Positions 13,311-25,267 of a stretch of DNA of 64,000 nt are shown here, piece by piece. The stretch spans positions 1,921,001-1,985,000 of the forward strand of contig CALZFC010000058.1 in NCBI GenBank assembly GCA_945643635.1. Reading direction: 5' to 3'. Under the pieces are notes generated by a model. That model ran no database searches. It was not told the DNA's origin and saw nothing but the letters and a program-made list of their open reading frames with translations. Position 1 is the first letter of the stretch. Each line of letters starts with the position of its first letter. Source of the DNA: Allodiplogaster sudhausi. Its lineage: Eukaryota > Nematoda > Chromadorea > Rhabditida > Diplogasteridae. The translations under genes were made by a program, and so were the position numbers.

Positions 13311-15720
13311 ATGATGCCTCGGTTATGCTGGCTGGTCCTTATCGCCATCTTTCTATGGAGCCCGTGCTGGGGAATCAGAGAATTCAGCGACTCTCAGATG
13401 AGATTCTACAGAGAAGGTAATTTGATGGATGAGAAGGTTTGTTGGACTGAACGTGGTTTGAAGTGTGTGCCGTTGACAGGTCAAGGGCATGTTCTACCAC
13501 GCATGCAATGGATACCTGGAGCATGCATATCCAAAGGATGAGCTGAAGCCACTGTCTTGCACTGGTCGGAGATCGTTCCATTCACCTTTTGCTCTTTATC
13601 AAATTATAGTTTTTCAGGCCAAGACACTTGGGGATCTTTCTCGCTCACTTTGGTTGACGCGCTTGATACTCTTCTGGTTATGGGAAACGTCTCTGAGTTT
13701 GATAGGTTGCTTCTTTCTTCTTAATACGAGAAGGGATAAATTGCATCAGAAATTAGGCATTAACGGAGTCCTAGAATGATGTATATTCCTTTCAGGGCAT
13801 CACGCCTGGTGCTTGAGTCAGTTCGATGGGATGCAAATGTAAATGTTAGCGTGTTCGAGACAAACATCCGCGTGGTTGGAGGATTACTCACTGCGCATAT
13901 GATGAGCGGATATATTGACGGTTTGTTTCCATTGATGAGAAAGTGAGAAGGGAAGGAAAAGAAAGAGAATGACAATGACGCCAGGGGCCGAATTGGAGGC
14001 GGCGTGGCCATGCGATGGCCCTCTTCTTCGTCTGGCTCATCGAATGGCCTCGAGACTGCTGCCTGCTTTCGATACCGTAACCGGCATGCCTTTCGGAACT
14101 GTCAACCTAAGATACGGTATGTATTACTGTATACAACCATTCGAATAATGATCCCGTTGTCAAACGATTTAATTTTCGAGGAGTTCATAAGGACGAGACT
14201 CCTATTACCTGCACGGCCGGAGTTGGTACATTTCTCCTTGAATTGGTGCTCTCTCCAGACTAACCGGAGATTCACTCTTTGAGAAGGTAAGTGAGAGCAA
14301 AGAAGTTTGCCTTGTTGGTTGTGAGAATGATTGCCTGCAGGTAGCAATCCGAGCCCTGGATGCATTGTGGCGGGGCCGCAGTGCCATCGGCTTAGTCGGC
14401 AACCACATCAACGTGCAGAGTGGGAAGTGGACTGCCACGGATGCGGGAATCGGAGCAGGAGTCGACTCCTACTTCGAGTATCTTGTCAAGGGCGGACTCC
14501 TCTTTCGAAGGCCTAAACTCATTCAACAGTTTAAAGGTTCATTCTTCAATTTATTTATTTTTCTCAATTGGGATCCTTTCGATTTTTCTTGCATTTTAAG
14601 TAGGCAGATTTTTTTTACATGTCTTTTATGTAATTTTAATCTTAAGAATACAAGAAAGCGATTGATAAGCACGTTCGAAAGGATGATTGGTTCATGTGGG
14701 TTTCCATGGCTAAGGGAGGCGTCTCTCTTCCGATATTCCAATCTCTGGAAGCTTTTTGGCCCGGGATCCTGGTGAGTCCAATGTTTCATGATGGAGAATC
14801 TTAGCACTGGTATACCATCATAATATATACTCGCATTATGAACACGACTTGAAGACTATGGTGGGAGAGCTCGGAGACGCTACCCGAATCATGCTACAGT
14901 ACTCCTCCCTTATCAAGCAATATGGGTTTCCGCCCGAGTTCTACAATATTCCTAAAGGCGAACCAGTTAGTTTCATCTACACGACTTGAAGTTTCAACTT
15001 TCAACAACGTTTTAGCTTTGTTTCAACAATGTCTGGGTGAGAGACTAACTTCCATCCATTTTAGACAGAGGGACGGGGAGCCTTTCCTCTGCGGCCCGAG
15101 ATGGCAGAGAGTTTAATGTATCTCTATCGCGCTACCTCTGATCCCACGTGGCTGGAGCTCGGAGCTCAGATGATCAATGTTAAACCTTTCATTTCCTGTG
15201 CTTACTTACGTATTATTTCTCTCGTACTTCAATCTGACCTGGTCATTTCCCTCAGGCAATCGAAAAGTCTGCGAAAACACCTTGCGGATATGCAAGTAAA
15301 CAAGGTGACCGAGCACAACAGAGAAGACAGGTTATTTATTGTGAAAAGGCGGATTACTCTTTCAGTTCTCTTCTCTGACTTCTTTTCAGAATGGAATCGT
15401 TCTTTCTGGCGGAAACAACTAAATACCTCTATCTACTCTTCGATCCAAACAACTTCATCCACAACGATGCTACGGGGGGACAAGTTATCGAGACGTCTGG
15501 AGGGACGTGCATTGTTGAAGGTTTTTATTTGTTTTGCATCATCATCCTATTATGCCATAATACTTATAAGAAAAAAAACTGACGTAATGAACTATTGTGA
15601 TGTTATGAATTGAGCTGGCGGCTACATCTTCAATACGGAAGCTCATCCACTTGATCCTGGATCCATCCACTGTTGTTCCTTGCAGAAGAAGTGGGGCTTT
15701 ATTTTATATTTAAAATTATA
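13311..15720 (+). CDS. EDEM2: EDEM2-type ER degradation-enhancing mannosidase-like protein (GH47)
   Basis: This protein acts in the ER lumen on misfolded glycoproteins, trimming mannose to mark them for ER-associated degradation. The Met at 13311 opens a signal peptide ([16 protein letters not shown]) at residues 5-20. The GH47 fold is read exon by exon: [19 protein letters not shown] (about 13490), [20 protein letters not shown] (about 13625), [20 protein letters not shown] (about 13855), [10 protein letters not shown] (about 14090), [13 protein letters not shown] (about 14200), [11 protein letters not shown] and [18 protein letters not shown] (14385-14490), [11 protein letters not shown] (about 14935), [18 protein letters not shown] (about 15085) and [14 protein letters not shown] (about 15620). 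The order and wording match EDEM2 more closely than EDEM1 or EDEM3. An in-frame TAG at 15718-15720 would give a tail similar in length to vertebrate EDEM2. An alternative splice from about 15700 to 15748 would fuse it to the next coding stretch. Confidence 0.92.
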
Positions 15721-15747
15721 GCCGATATCTATATTATTACATTTCAG

Positions 15748-16477
15748 AAGAGAAGACGAAGCCCTGAACAAGTTCGCAAAATCGATCAATTTTGTGGATA
15801 TTCTTAGAAATAGAAGAAACCGGCGGAGCGTGGATGTCACTATATTATGGTTAGTTATTGATTATTTGGAATTATTCGTCAGTAAGAAGGCAACGTATTA
15901 CTGTAATTAATTGTCCAGCGTCAAGTATTTTTTTTAGAAGGATCTGCCAGAAGAGACACACGATCTCGCTCCTGACTTTAACGATGATTTCTTCTCTAAT
16001 AATGTAGAGTTTGAAACTGAGAAGCAGGAAGACAAAGAAGAGAAGGAGGAGACTTCTCAAGGAAAGGGCCAGACAATGCCAGAGGAAGAAGTCGACGAAG
16101 AAGTAGAGGAAGAGAAGGAAAAAGAAACTCTGCCGCCATCCGAAGGAAATGGAGAACCTGAAGTTGTTAGAAGCTCTGCCATTAAAGTTCTAATTGCGGT
16201 AGTTTTCAGGCTGCTCTGAGAGCATTATTTTGAGAGAAAGCTGTATTTTGCAATCGTTGAGGAATCCTCGGCGTGGAAACGCGAGCCGGTTACGGTATGG
16301 AAGGGTGTGCAGCCACTTGTCCAACTTGAACTTGGTCGAGTGAATGAGAGCGAGGCCCGGTCTCTCTTCAATCGACAGGAGGTAATCAAGCAGGTACGGG
16401 TGGAGGGCTGCTTTTTCGTTTGCGTCCATCTCTCTCTCGCTCCCCTTCTCAGTCTCTCTCTCTCCCTCTCTCTCTCC

Positions 16478-16509
<32 letters not shown>

Positions 16510-17858
16510 GCTCTCTCGCTCTCTCTGCTTCATGTTACTGTTCTCTTTTAACCGATATTTACAATTAGCACATTTTATTTCGATCACCGTCGAACTTGTG
16601 TTGTGTACAACACTCTGATCGCTTGACCAACCCTTTTGTCCAATTCTTCCGCACATTTAATATGCTTCCTAATCCCTGCTACGCATTATTTCCACGTGAA
16701 AAAACGAATTTAGCCGAGCGTGAATGCCAGAGAAAGAAATAAAATTGAAAGCAGATCCGTGAGATGATTTCTCGCGCACAAAAAGTGGATGAGGAACGAG
16801 AAGAGGACGGCCATGTGAATTCCCGCATGTCTGCAGACTTAATTGCACAGCTTCGCGATCTTATCCTTGAAAGCCAGGTATCTTATCTTCTTTGTCAAAG
16901 AAGCCACTGAAGCGAATTCATGGGAAGTGATAATCATTCAAAGTCTGCCTTTATTGATATTAAATTCAATTTGAGGCCAAGCCAAGTGCCTGCCGAGTGC
17001 AGCACATGACTAGCCATGAGATTGCGGAGGTGCTGGCCAGCAGAGAACTGGCTCAGGACATTCAGACGGTCACTGCGTTCTGCGAGGTTTCTCTCTCTCT
17101 CTCTCTCTTTCTCTCTCTCCTCTCACTCTCTCTCTCTCTCTGTCTCTCTCTCTCTTTCACTCTCTCCCCTGCCTTTCACAATTTTCCCACTTAATTCCTC
17201 GCAAATATCTTGTTTAATTTACTTTTTACAGTCAAAACCACTGATGGTATAAAAATAGCTTCTTTGAAGAATTGCTGCTGGAGAGTAGATGAAGCGGCAG
17301 AGTCAGCCATCTACCGTATCTTCATTTCTGCTCTCTCTTATCATCTCTTTCGTCATAACTCAGTCCACTCGCAACTTGCACCAGTTTGCTGGTTCAACGA
17401 AGAGCCACAAATAGAGGATTTCTACACTTCAAGATTGCCCGGTTAGCAATATGTATAATGTTTGCTTATTTGTATATTTTTAATATATAAGATTTGGCAT
17501 AATTTTTGATATTTTGAGATGCCGAACCTTTTCAGATACATCCGATTATTACGTGGCCGATTTGTTACCCGCTGCTCGAGTGGAGTGGAGATGGGGAGAG
17601 CCAGAATGGAGAGAACTGGCGGAGAGGGAGTCTGAGCTGCTGTCTGCCCCCGCCCCGTCCTGGCTGGAAAGAAGGCTCGGACTTGGCCAGGTGGTACTGA
17701 ACGAGTTGGAGAGGAACCGTCTACTGCAGAAGAGAAAGAGCAAGAAGAGAAGAGAGAGTGGCAGAGGAGACTTCCTTCCCTCTCAAGAACACCTCATTCA
17801 CATGCGCACTGAGCGCTCAACTCACTTTTCGCTTCTAGACGTTTTTAGAGAATCGTGA
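15748..17858 (+). CDS. Acidic/charged coding exons of unknown function; possible EDEM2 C-terminal extension
   Basis: I do not recognise this protein. Exons that can be read: REDEALNKFAKSINFVDILR (about 15750, acceptor TTTCAG); DLPEETHDLAPDFNDDFF leading into a Glu/Lys-rich acidic run (about 15945-16165); a segment with SSAWKREPVTVWKGVQPL and VNESEARSLFNRQEVIKQ, followed by a GTACGG donor at 16394; REMISRAQKVDEEREEDG and MSADLIAQLRDLILES (16756-16876); MTSHEIAEVLASRELAQD (17007-17085); and a final exon with YYVADLLPAARVEWRWG, a basic KRKSKKRRESG stretch and a stop at 17856-17858. There is no membrane segment. A weak donor near 15698 and the acceptor at 15747 could join it in phase to the EDEM2 exon ending in HCC. 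It could equally be a separate gene with an unseen first exon. That it is coding is supported by long frames ending at splice sites; function is unknown. Confidence 0.5.
16440..16522. repeat. (CT)n microsatellite in an intron
   Basis: About 80 bp of nearly pure CT dinucleotides lie 45 bp after the GTACGG donor at 16394, inside the unrecognised gene. A second block of the same type occupies 17090-17166, directly after another exon. Confidence 0.9.
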
Positions 17859-18180
17859 ATACTCGTTCCTTTGCATACCGGTTTCCAGGGGTAGGTTCTA
17901 ATCATGTGATAATTGAGCTATTTGTGATAGAAATTAACTTTGATTACGGGCATGTTGTGCATGTTGTTGACTTAATTGCCTTGTTAATAAATTATGCGCT
18001 AATAAATCACTGTATGTTGCCTTTATGTTGTATTTTGCGCCTCGACTGTTCCTGTGACAGTATCGGCATATTGCGAAATGAGTGGACTCTGTTATGGTAT
18101 GCTAAATAATTGGTTGAGATAGCTGAATGCGTCTGCAAGTGCTGCTGAGATGTCTCCGTAGATAACTCCACTCTCACAAT
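17859..18180. other. Gap before the aspartyl-tRNA synthetase
   Basis: The A/T-rich spacer should contain the promoter and the first exon (mitochondrial targeting sequence) of the synthetase. A candidate start, a Met followed by LPLCCILRLDCS (about 18014), is cysteine/leucine-rich but cannot be spliced to the next exon with confidence. Confidence 0.35.
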
Positions 18181-21075
18181 TCCCACACTTTCCGTACTCA
18201 TTCCTGTGGAGATCTTCGAATTGTTGATGCTGGTTCGTCAATATTTGGAGGAAAGTGAAGAATAGTGTATCTGGAACAGGACTTTACAGGCACCAAGGTT
18301 ACTGTAGCTGGTTGGCTTGCCTTCCGCCGTCTCAACCGTTTTATTGTCATTCTTGATGCGTACGGGAGCATCCAAGCAACTGTTCGTGTCGGAGACTCCG
18401 AGACAGAGGTCAGGAACAGGAAGAAATTGGTGGTGCTACGGTATCATTTTGAGGAGCTTCTACCCGTACGAATCGGTCGTTTCTGTGCATGGCTTAGTCA
18501 AAGATCGCGAACTGCAACGGAATCCGAAGATGGCTACAGGGGACATCGAAGTACGCTCTTCCCCTTCTCCTTCTACCAGCATGGACTTATTTTGAGATCG
18601 AGATCGAGTCTCTCTCTGTTCTCAACGAGTGCCGTCGTGATTTGCCAGTGCTCCCAGACTCCAATGCTAATGAGAAGACGCGCCTTCGTTTCCGATATCT
18701 CGATCTCCGTAGTCAGCAGCTTCAAGTCTGTCACAGGAATATCTTTCCTTCATATCTTTTAAGTCTCCCTCCTCCTTCACTGAACTGTTCTCTTTCATTT
18801 TCATCTTCTGTTCTAGCTTTATAAAGCAAATAACGCAGGCGAATTTACGTCTTCGCTCTGATTTTGTTCATGCGGCGAGAAGATTTCTGGTTGAGCAGAA
18901 GGCTTGTATAGATGTAAGTTGCTTATTTTTCCATTCACGAAATATTGGTTGAGAGAGTGTCGCTTGAGGTGGAGACGCCGACTCTCTTCCGCCGCACTCC
19001 CGGAGGGGCAGCCGAGTTCATCGTCCCCTCCCGCCTGCCCCATCGTGGCCTTGCCTACTCCCTTCCTCAGAGTCCTCAGCAATTCAAACAACTTCTCATG
19101 ATCGGCGGGATCGATCGATATTTTCAGGCCAGCTTTCTTTTGTTGAGGGTTCTGTCTCATCAAAAAGAATGGGACTTTCTTAATTGATGTCCTTACAGGT
19201 CGCTCGCTGCTACCGCGATGAAGGCTCTAAACTTGATCGCCAGCCCGAGTTCACTCAGATCGATCTCGAACTCTCTTTCACTACTCAACGACAACTTACT
19301 GATCTGCTCGAGGAGATGCTTGTCTCCGCTTGGCCTCCTCACTTAGTTCGCTTTCTTTGGCGATATCAATGTTGACAGAAGATTACAAATAGAAATACAT
19401 GGAACGGATGATTATCAGGCCCATCTCTGCTAGCCGAGACCCTTTCCTCGTCTCTCTTACAAGGAAGTGATGAATGATTACGGGATGGACAAGCCAGATC
19501 TTCGACTGCCATGGAAGATAGAAGAAGAGAAGACGGGACTCTTCTCTCCCTTGAAAGGGAAGAACTCGGAGGGGGGGGGGGGTGGATGCTCGGGGTGCTC
19601 AAAGCACCGGGAACTGGCGCAGCCACCAGCAAGGTCGCAGCGAAGCAATGGAAAATGCTTATTGACGCTAACGCCAATAAAGTGGTCAGTTTCTTCCCAT
19701 CTTGCGATCAAAAATTTTGGTGTGTTTTGGTTATGTGTTCCCCTTTTAAGCCATTTTCTGTGTTGTCGAAGATGACAAAGAAACAGAAATCTCAAAACTC
19801 GTGGTTCAACTTCGTAACCGACGGGCGCGTATTTGAACACTTCGCAGCCGACGAGGAGAAAGACGCTGGGATTCTTGCGTCAGTTTCTGTCTCCGTTCCT
19901 TGCTCTCTCCACCAACTCCTTTCTCTTTCACAGCTGGGGACCCCCGTCTTCCGTCCGCTGGACCTTAGGTCAGCTAAGGAACCTTCTTGGAGACGCGGCG
20001 GGTCTGCGTGGGCCGGGGTCCTTCTCCGCCCTCTGGGTCGAGGGATTCCCTCTCTTTGAGAGGGACGAGAATGGCCGACTCGCCTCTTGCCACCACCCAT
20101 TCACTGCGCCCGTTCCACAGGACGAAGAGAAGCTACGAAGAGGGGAAGACTTGGACAATCTACAAGGCATGGGCTATTTCTTTTTTATCTTTTTATATTT
20201 ATATCTTTATTTTTCTCATTCTCTCCCTTCGTCATTCTCTCTCTCTCTTTCTCTCTTTCTCTCTCGCTCTGTCTGTCTCTACCATATACTCAAACATATG
20301 TATAAGATGCTCTCACTCTACGATAATTTATACTGGAATTATTTCTTATTAATTTACTTCTTGTTCATCTTCCTTATGGTTGGCCCTATTCATCATGATC
20401 TCTCTCTCTCTCTGCAGCACAACATTTTGATCTGGTGATGAATGGAATGGAGCTTGGAGGTGGTTCGATGCGCATCCACTCTGGCACTCTTCAGCGGAAA
20501 GTACTTAAGCTGCTCGGAGAGGACGCCAAGGAAATGGTTTGCCCTTCTCTTCTCTTTTCAAGTATTTTCGTAGAAAAGTTACGACATTACTACTTTTACA
20601 GCTGGGAGTGGTAAAATTTTCTATAGTGAGTTCTTCGTGGAAAAGATTACGGTCGAAATAAAAAATAGTGAATATGTTGTGTGCTGGCAGAGTCATCTGT
20701 TATATGCACTCGGCTCGGGCGCCCCTCCGCATGGTGGATTCGCCTTTGGGCTTGACCGGATCATCTCTCTGCTTGCTGGCCGAGGAGATTCGTCTTACGG
20801 TACGTTTTGTATTTGCCCATTCTGCTATCTCTCTGTCGCTCTCGCTCTCTCTCTCTCTATTGTTCGGTTTTTTTTATTTCTCGTAATCTCTCTTATATCA
20901 TGTTGATAGTGGAAAATATCCAGGCATCCGTGACGTCATCGCTTTCCCGAAGACAAAAGAAGGCCGAGATCTCATGGTGGACACTCCGATCGAACCCTCC
21001 GAAGAGGAGCTCCGGAGGTATGGATTCAGCATCGCGGAAGATGTGTCCAAGGGTAGAGAGCAATCAACACCTTAG
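18181..21075 (+). CDS. DARS2: Aspartyl-tRNA synthetase, mitochondrial/bacterial type
   Basis: This enzyme charges mitochondrial tRNA-Asp. [14 protein letters not shown] (18196-18232) splices over a 57-bp intron to [17 protein letters not shown], the start of the OB-fold anticodon-binding domain. Class II motifs follow: [14 protein letters not shown] (about 18690), LEVETPTLF with FIVPSR (motif 1 region, about 18965-19030), GIDRYFQ and [24 protein letters not shown] (motif 2, 19197-19270), [15 protein letters not shown] (about 20095), [19 protein letters not shown] (about 20425) and [19 protein letters not shown] with [10 protein letters not shown] (motif 3 and C-terminal end, 20730-20960). It ends GREQSTP, stop at 21073-21075. 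The insert between motifs 2 and 3 marks the bacterial/mitochondrial subfamily. The initiator Met is not fixed and should lie upstream. Several introns contain CT repeats; one (20400-20417) runs straight into an acceptor. Confidence 0.9.
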
Positions 21076-21351
21076 GTATTTTTCTAATGTTTTCAAGATT
21101 GCTTGTTAACGTTGTTATTGTTTTATGTCCAAGATTGTTATCGCTAGAGAAATTGAAAATACTTAAATAACCTTTATGACTATACATGTTTGGTAAATAA
21201 ATCATAACTTCAAAGGGAAACAAGAAAAAGAATACTTCGTCAAATAAGGCAGAGGCCATTAAGATTTTCACGAATGTTCAAGCTGCTCTTTCTCAAGCTT
21301 TGTTCGTTGGAGTCATGGAGGTGCCTTGCCCGAGATTGTCAGGATCTGTAA

Positions 21352-21406
<55 letters not shown>

Positions 21407-22505
21407 TATCTCCCTCTCTCTCTCTCTCTTACTCTCTGCAGCTTCTTCTGTTGCAAGGTTGTGCCCAAAGGAAGCGTGGCGACTGAAAGAGGGAACCGCT
21501 TGTTCTCGTTGAGTGGTGGATCGGAATGATCCAGCCAAGGAGGAGCTCGCAAGCGACTCGCAGTCTTGTCTCGCTATCTCTTTTACCTTCAAACCATTTA
21601 CATTACATTCTCTATGCGCTCCCGCTCTCACTCTCTTTTTTACTCTTGCTTTTTGTCCCTCTCCCTCCTCTTTTCGCTATCTCTCTCTCTTTCTTACGTC
21701 TCTTTCCGAAGCTATATTTCTCTCTCCCCCCAGATTCTGTCAATATGTCTCCATCTCCTTAACCCTCTCAATTTTGATCTAGTTAATTTCCTATTGCGGT
21801 CTTTCCTTCTGGCGAGATGTATTGCAATGCTAACAAGTGCCGGATTCCTGCGGAGATAATCGCGCAGATCGTTCATGTCATCAATGTTTAACTTTGCCGG
21901 CCTCGAATTCCGTTCTTCTTCATCGGATTCCGAGATGACATCGCATGCACCACTTCCGTATAGACGGTTGTCAACAATCCTACAACCAGGGAATATTTGG
22001 AGAGAGCGAGCGTGAGAGAGAGAGAGGGAGAGAGAGAGGCAGGGGTGAGAGAGAAGGATAAGAATAATAGGTATGTTGTGTAGTATTTAGGGCAAAGATT
22101 TTAAACTATTTGTAATTGTTAATTGAAAGAAACAAGCCTGTTTATAAATCTCTTTCTTCTACTTGGAGAGCAAATGGTCGAAATAGGTTGATCATTCTTT
22201 GCTTCCGCTGATTCGCAGTCTCTGCTCTCTCCAACAACTGCCCGTTTACGTCGAATTGAATGGATGTGCTCATTTGTCCATCGGAAAAGTTGGAATGTTA
22301 TTGATAAAAGATAAGATTACCTCTGATGTCATGGAGAGATAAGAGACTAAGCTTACTGAATGAATCTTCCACCAAGCGAAGTCTTCCCCTTGTTCATCTC
22401 CTCTCCTCTTCCTCTCAGTCTCTGCACTGCTCTCTCGAGATGGATTTCTCTAACAATCTCGGCCGTCTCTTCTACCTCGCGCTGCTTATGCTACATTTTA
22501 TGTAA
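21076..22505. other. Convergent intergenic region, with an unassigned short open frame
   Basis: This lies between the 3' ends of the synthetase (plus) and the sodium channel (minus). A possible coding piece lies at 21216-21350 (KKKNTSSNKAEAIKIFTNVQ, then ALFVGVMEVPCPRLSG). It is followed by a (CT)n block (21354-21430) ending in CTCTGCAG and a second short frame to a TGA near 21530. I cannot assign it; it may be a small gene or untranslated sequence. A GA-rich block lies at 22005-22065. Nothing else is recognisable. Confidence 0.3.
21354..21430. repeat. (CT)n microsatellite
   Basis: Nearly uninterrupted CT dinucleotides, broken by one TGTTTTTAT stretch, ending just before ACTCTCTGCAG, a good splice acceptor sequence on the plus strand. 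Confidence 0.9.
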
Positions 22506-23444
22506 TTATATAACCGTTCGACTGCAGAATATTGTAACCTCTTCTCCCTGAGCCTTTTGATGAAGATACGCACGGCGTCGACGGGAGAGAAAGATCCAGG
22601 AGATCTTCCCGAAATAGATGGCGGCCTCGAAGATCGTGAAGATGCTCATGCATCCCCATGATGCCGCCAATGTTACCTTGTAAGGAAAGACAAGGAATGA
22701 TATAGCAATGATAACTGAACTGATCAGTTGTGTCAGGCTGCTCCCTTTGACTTGCGTGTACTCCGTGAAGGCCAAGTCTCGGAAGTATATGTTAACCGAC
22801 ACAAAGTTTTCCCTCAAGAGAAAGTACATGTTTGCTTTAGTATTAGATGAAAGGGTGACGGACGACATGTGCTGGAGAGAGATGCGAGGGAAGTGGAGGG
22901 AGAGCCATCGGAGAGCGTTGGGGGAGAAGCCCCTGCCATAGGAGTTCACGGCCGCGTTCTCTCTTCTCTCGCACTCCATTACACACTCTTTACATGGCGG
23001 CCAACGAATCTCCTCTCCACTTGCTGCGCTCAATTCATTCTCCAAGATTTCATATCGAAAATGCTCTTTAGTATGGCGCATAAAAATGTGCGACACAGTA
23101 CGTATAAATTGTAAAGACAAACTAGCGAGACCATTCGGACGTCTGAAGATGATGTAGGCTTGCATGCACTTGACTGTTTGAAACGGCGTGCACGACTGGT
23201 ATTCTAATCAAAGCTATGTTGTTTTGCATTTCTGATCACTTTATTCTCTAGAGTGATCAATTATGGATTAATCAAACTCTAACACTTACCGCTGTCAATG
23301 TTGTAAGCGAAAGGTGTACAGTTGCAACGATCGTTAAAAAATCTGTATAGTAAAGGAAGAACAATATCATTCACCTGTATGTGTAGTATTATTCCCCTGC
23401 ATTCGTATGTCTTAAGAATTTTTTCCCTTCTTTCTCCTGTATCT

Positions 23445-23478
<34 letters not shown>

Positions 23479-23652
23479 CTTTCTCTATTCTCTTTCTCTC
23501 TCTCCCATCCATTTCCTGTTCGTTCTCTCACGCACTCTCTCTCTCTCACTCTCTCTCACTCTCTTTGTCTCTCTCTCTCTCTTTCTCTCGCTCAACCAAT
23601 TCATTTCTCGCTCTTTCTCTCGCACTCTCTCTGTCCCTCCCTCTGTCTCCCC

Positions 23653-23697
<45 letters not shown>

Positions 23698-23921
23698 TAT
23701 CTCTCTCTGTATAACCAACTTGGCCCTGCACTTGATGACACAGTCTCTGGCTGAGTACGTGAGTAACGTATTGTATCCAGTGTACCCATCTGGCCAGACT
23801 GAAGTGCAGTTGCCCCATTCCTCTCTTGGCAGCAGAGTGTACTGTAATGGGCGGCCACTTTGACATCCGTGCTCTCTCTCTCTCTCTAACTCTCTCTCCC
23901 TCTTTCTATCTCTCTCTATCT

Positions 23922-23963
<42 letters not shown>

Positions 23964-25267
23964 CTCACTTCTCTCTTTCACTCTCTCTCTCTCTCTCTCT
24001 TTTCTCACTTCTCTCTCTCTCTCTCCTCTCTCTCCTTTCTCACTTCTCTCTCTCACTCTCACTCTCTCTCACTCTCTCTCTCTCTCTCTCTCTTCCGCAT
24101 GTCTCTTGGGGACCAGAACAAAGTCCAAATGGAAAACAAATATCATGATTATGACCTGATTCAGTGTGACAGCAGTGTATATTCGATCTCCTGGAGCAAC
24201 GCTGATACTCTAAATAAATAAATCCATTCCAAACTCCACCTCTCGCCAACATTAGAATGACCGCCAACCTGGGAGGAGAGATAAGTGCCGAGGTCGGGGT
24301 GATCAACATAAAACTGAAATCCATATTCAGTGTCCGTTGAGAAGATTGAAAGAAAGAGAGAGGGAAGTGCAAAGAGTGAAGTTAAGAAAAGAAGAACACT
24401 GACTGCCGATTGCACTAAAATGCTCATCGAGGTTCGAGTCAAGCATAATCTGAAGACTGAGAGAGCAGAAAATGATAAGAAGATGAACATTTAAATTTGC
24501 AAATAACATAATAAAGACAGAAAATTCTTAACCCGCTGGCTACTCCAGATTCAGTCTGCCTGGTCATCCAGTCGAAGGGTGACAGCTGAAGGGAGATTAC
24601 TTGGCAGAGACCCATGCTGGTCAGCACTGGCCGGGCATATCTGACAGAAAGAGAATGAGAGAGAGAGAGAGAGAGAGAATAAGCTTCAAGATCTCGTTCT
24701 CCGGTAAAGGGCGGACTCACTCGCAACAGTTGAAACGTCTTCCGGCAAAGTGACAGAGCTTCAGCATATCATCGCAGGCAAAGCTGCAATTCCAACATGA
24801 ATCTAGACAATGAAATACATATTCGTACCCAGCATTAAAGAAGAATTTATTTATAGAGAAGTCGGGGTGAGCCAAGGAGTAGTTGCCGAAAAGTCCTTCG
24901 TTTTCCAGAAGAAGCTCCTCATCCCGGCTCCACCGAGCAGACTTTCAATCATTACATGTATGTATGTGTGTATGTACGTACAGCAATAATTTATTACACC
25001 ATTGAATATATGATGTAACCACAACTGATATACTAACATTGCTTCTTCGCCTCGTTTGAGATTTCGTCCCAGCTAAAAGTGTACCCTTATAAAACATACG
25101 TCAAGGCCTCTACAATGAAATATTTTGTCAATATGTGTTTGACGATTGTTTCCACCAAGTAATTTGAGTTTAAAAAAACGAAACTGAACGGCGCTGCTTC
25201 TTCGTGCAAGTCGAGAATCAGTCAGAGTGTAAAGAAGATTCGGATAATTCTCTTCTGTTCCGGACAT
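22506..25267 (-). CDS. DEG/ENaC-family sodium channel subunit (apparent frameshift in TM2)
   Basis: An amiloride-sensitive-type trimeric channel subunit of the plasma membrane. Extracellular exons in order on the minus strand: GNYSLAHPDFSINKFFFNAG (24890-24835); ACDDMLKLCHFAGRRFNCCE (24780-24725); TSMGLCQVISL...TRQTESGVASGL, the family's 'G-C-Y/Q ... T/S-G-x-x-x-G-L' region (24630-24535); GFQFYVDHPDLGTYLSSQVGG (24320-24265); ARDCVIKCRAKLVIQ (about 23750-23715); RCNCTPFAYNIDSG, containing the hallmark CxC (about 23330-23285); CKECVMECERRE (about 22990); and NIYFRDLAFTEYTQVKGSS before TM2 (about 22790-22735). TM2 and a basic tail (SRRRRAY) end at 22506. The IGGIMGM and SIFTIFEAAIYF halves of TM2 lie in different frames. 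TM1 and the true start were not found; the Met at 25265-25267 is only the first plausible one. The family is secure, the model is incomplete, and the gene may be a pseudogene. Confidence 0.8.
23440..24095. repeat. Long composite CT-repeat region inside channel introns
   Basis: Two large blocks (about 23440-23712 and 23874-24095) of (CT)n with TTTCTCACTT, CACTCTCT and CCTCT interruptions flank a single channel exon (about 23715-23865). They read as GA repeats on the sense strand of the gene. Confidence 0.9.

Noticed and set aside
16190..16429. Minus-strand open frame with YLLDYLLSIEERPGLALIH
   Set aside because: The plus-strand frame ends at a good GTACGG donor and fits its neighbours better; the antisense frame has no supporting exons. 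Not fully excluded.
23322..24221. Long Ser/Leu- or Arg/Glu-dipeptide open frames (also at many other places)
   Set aside because: They are six-frame translations of CT/GA microsatellites with no splice or family support.
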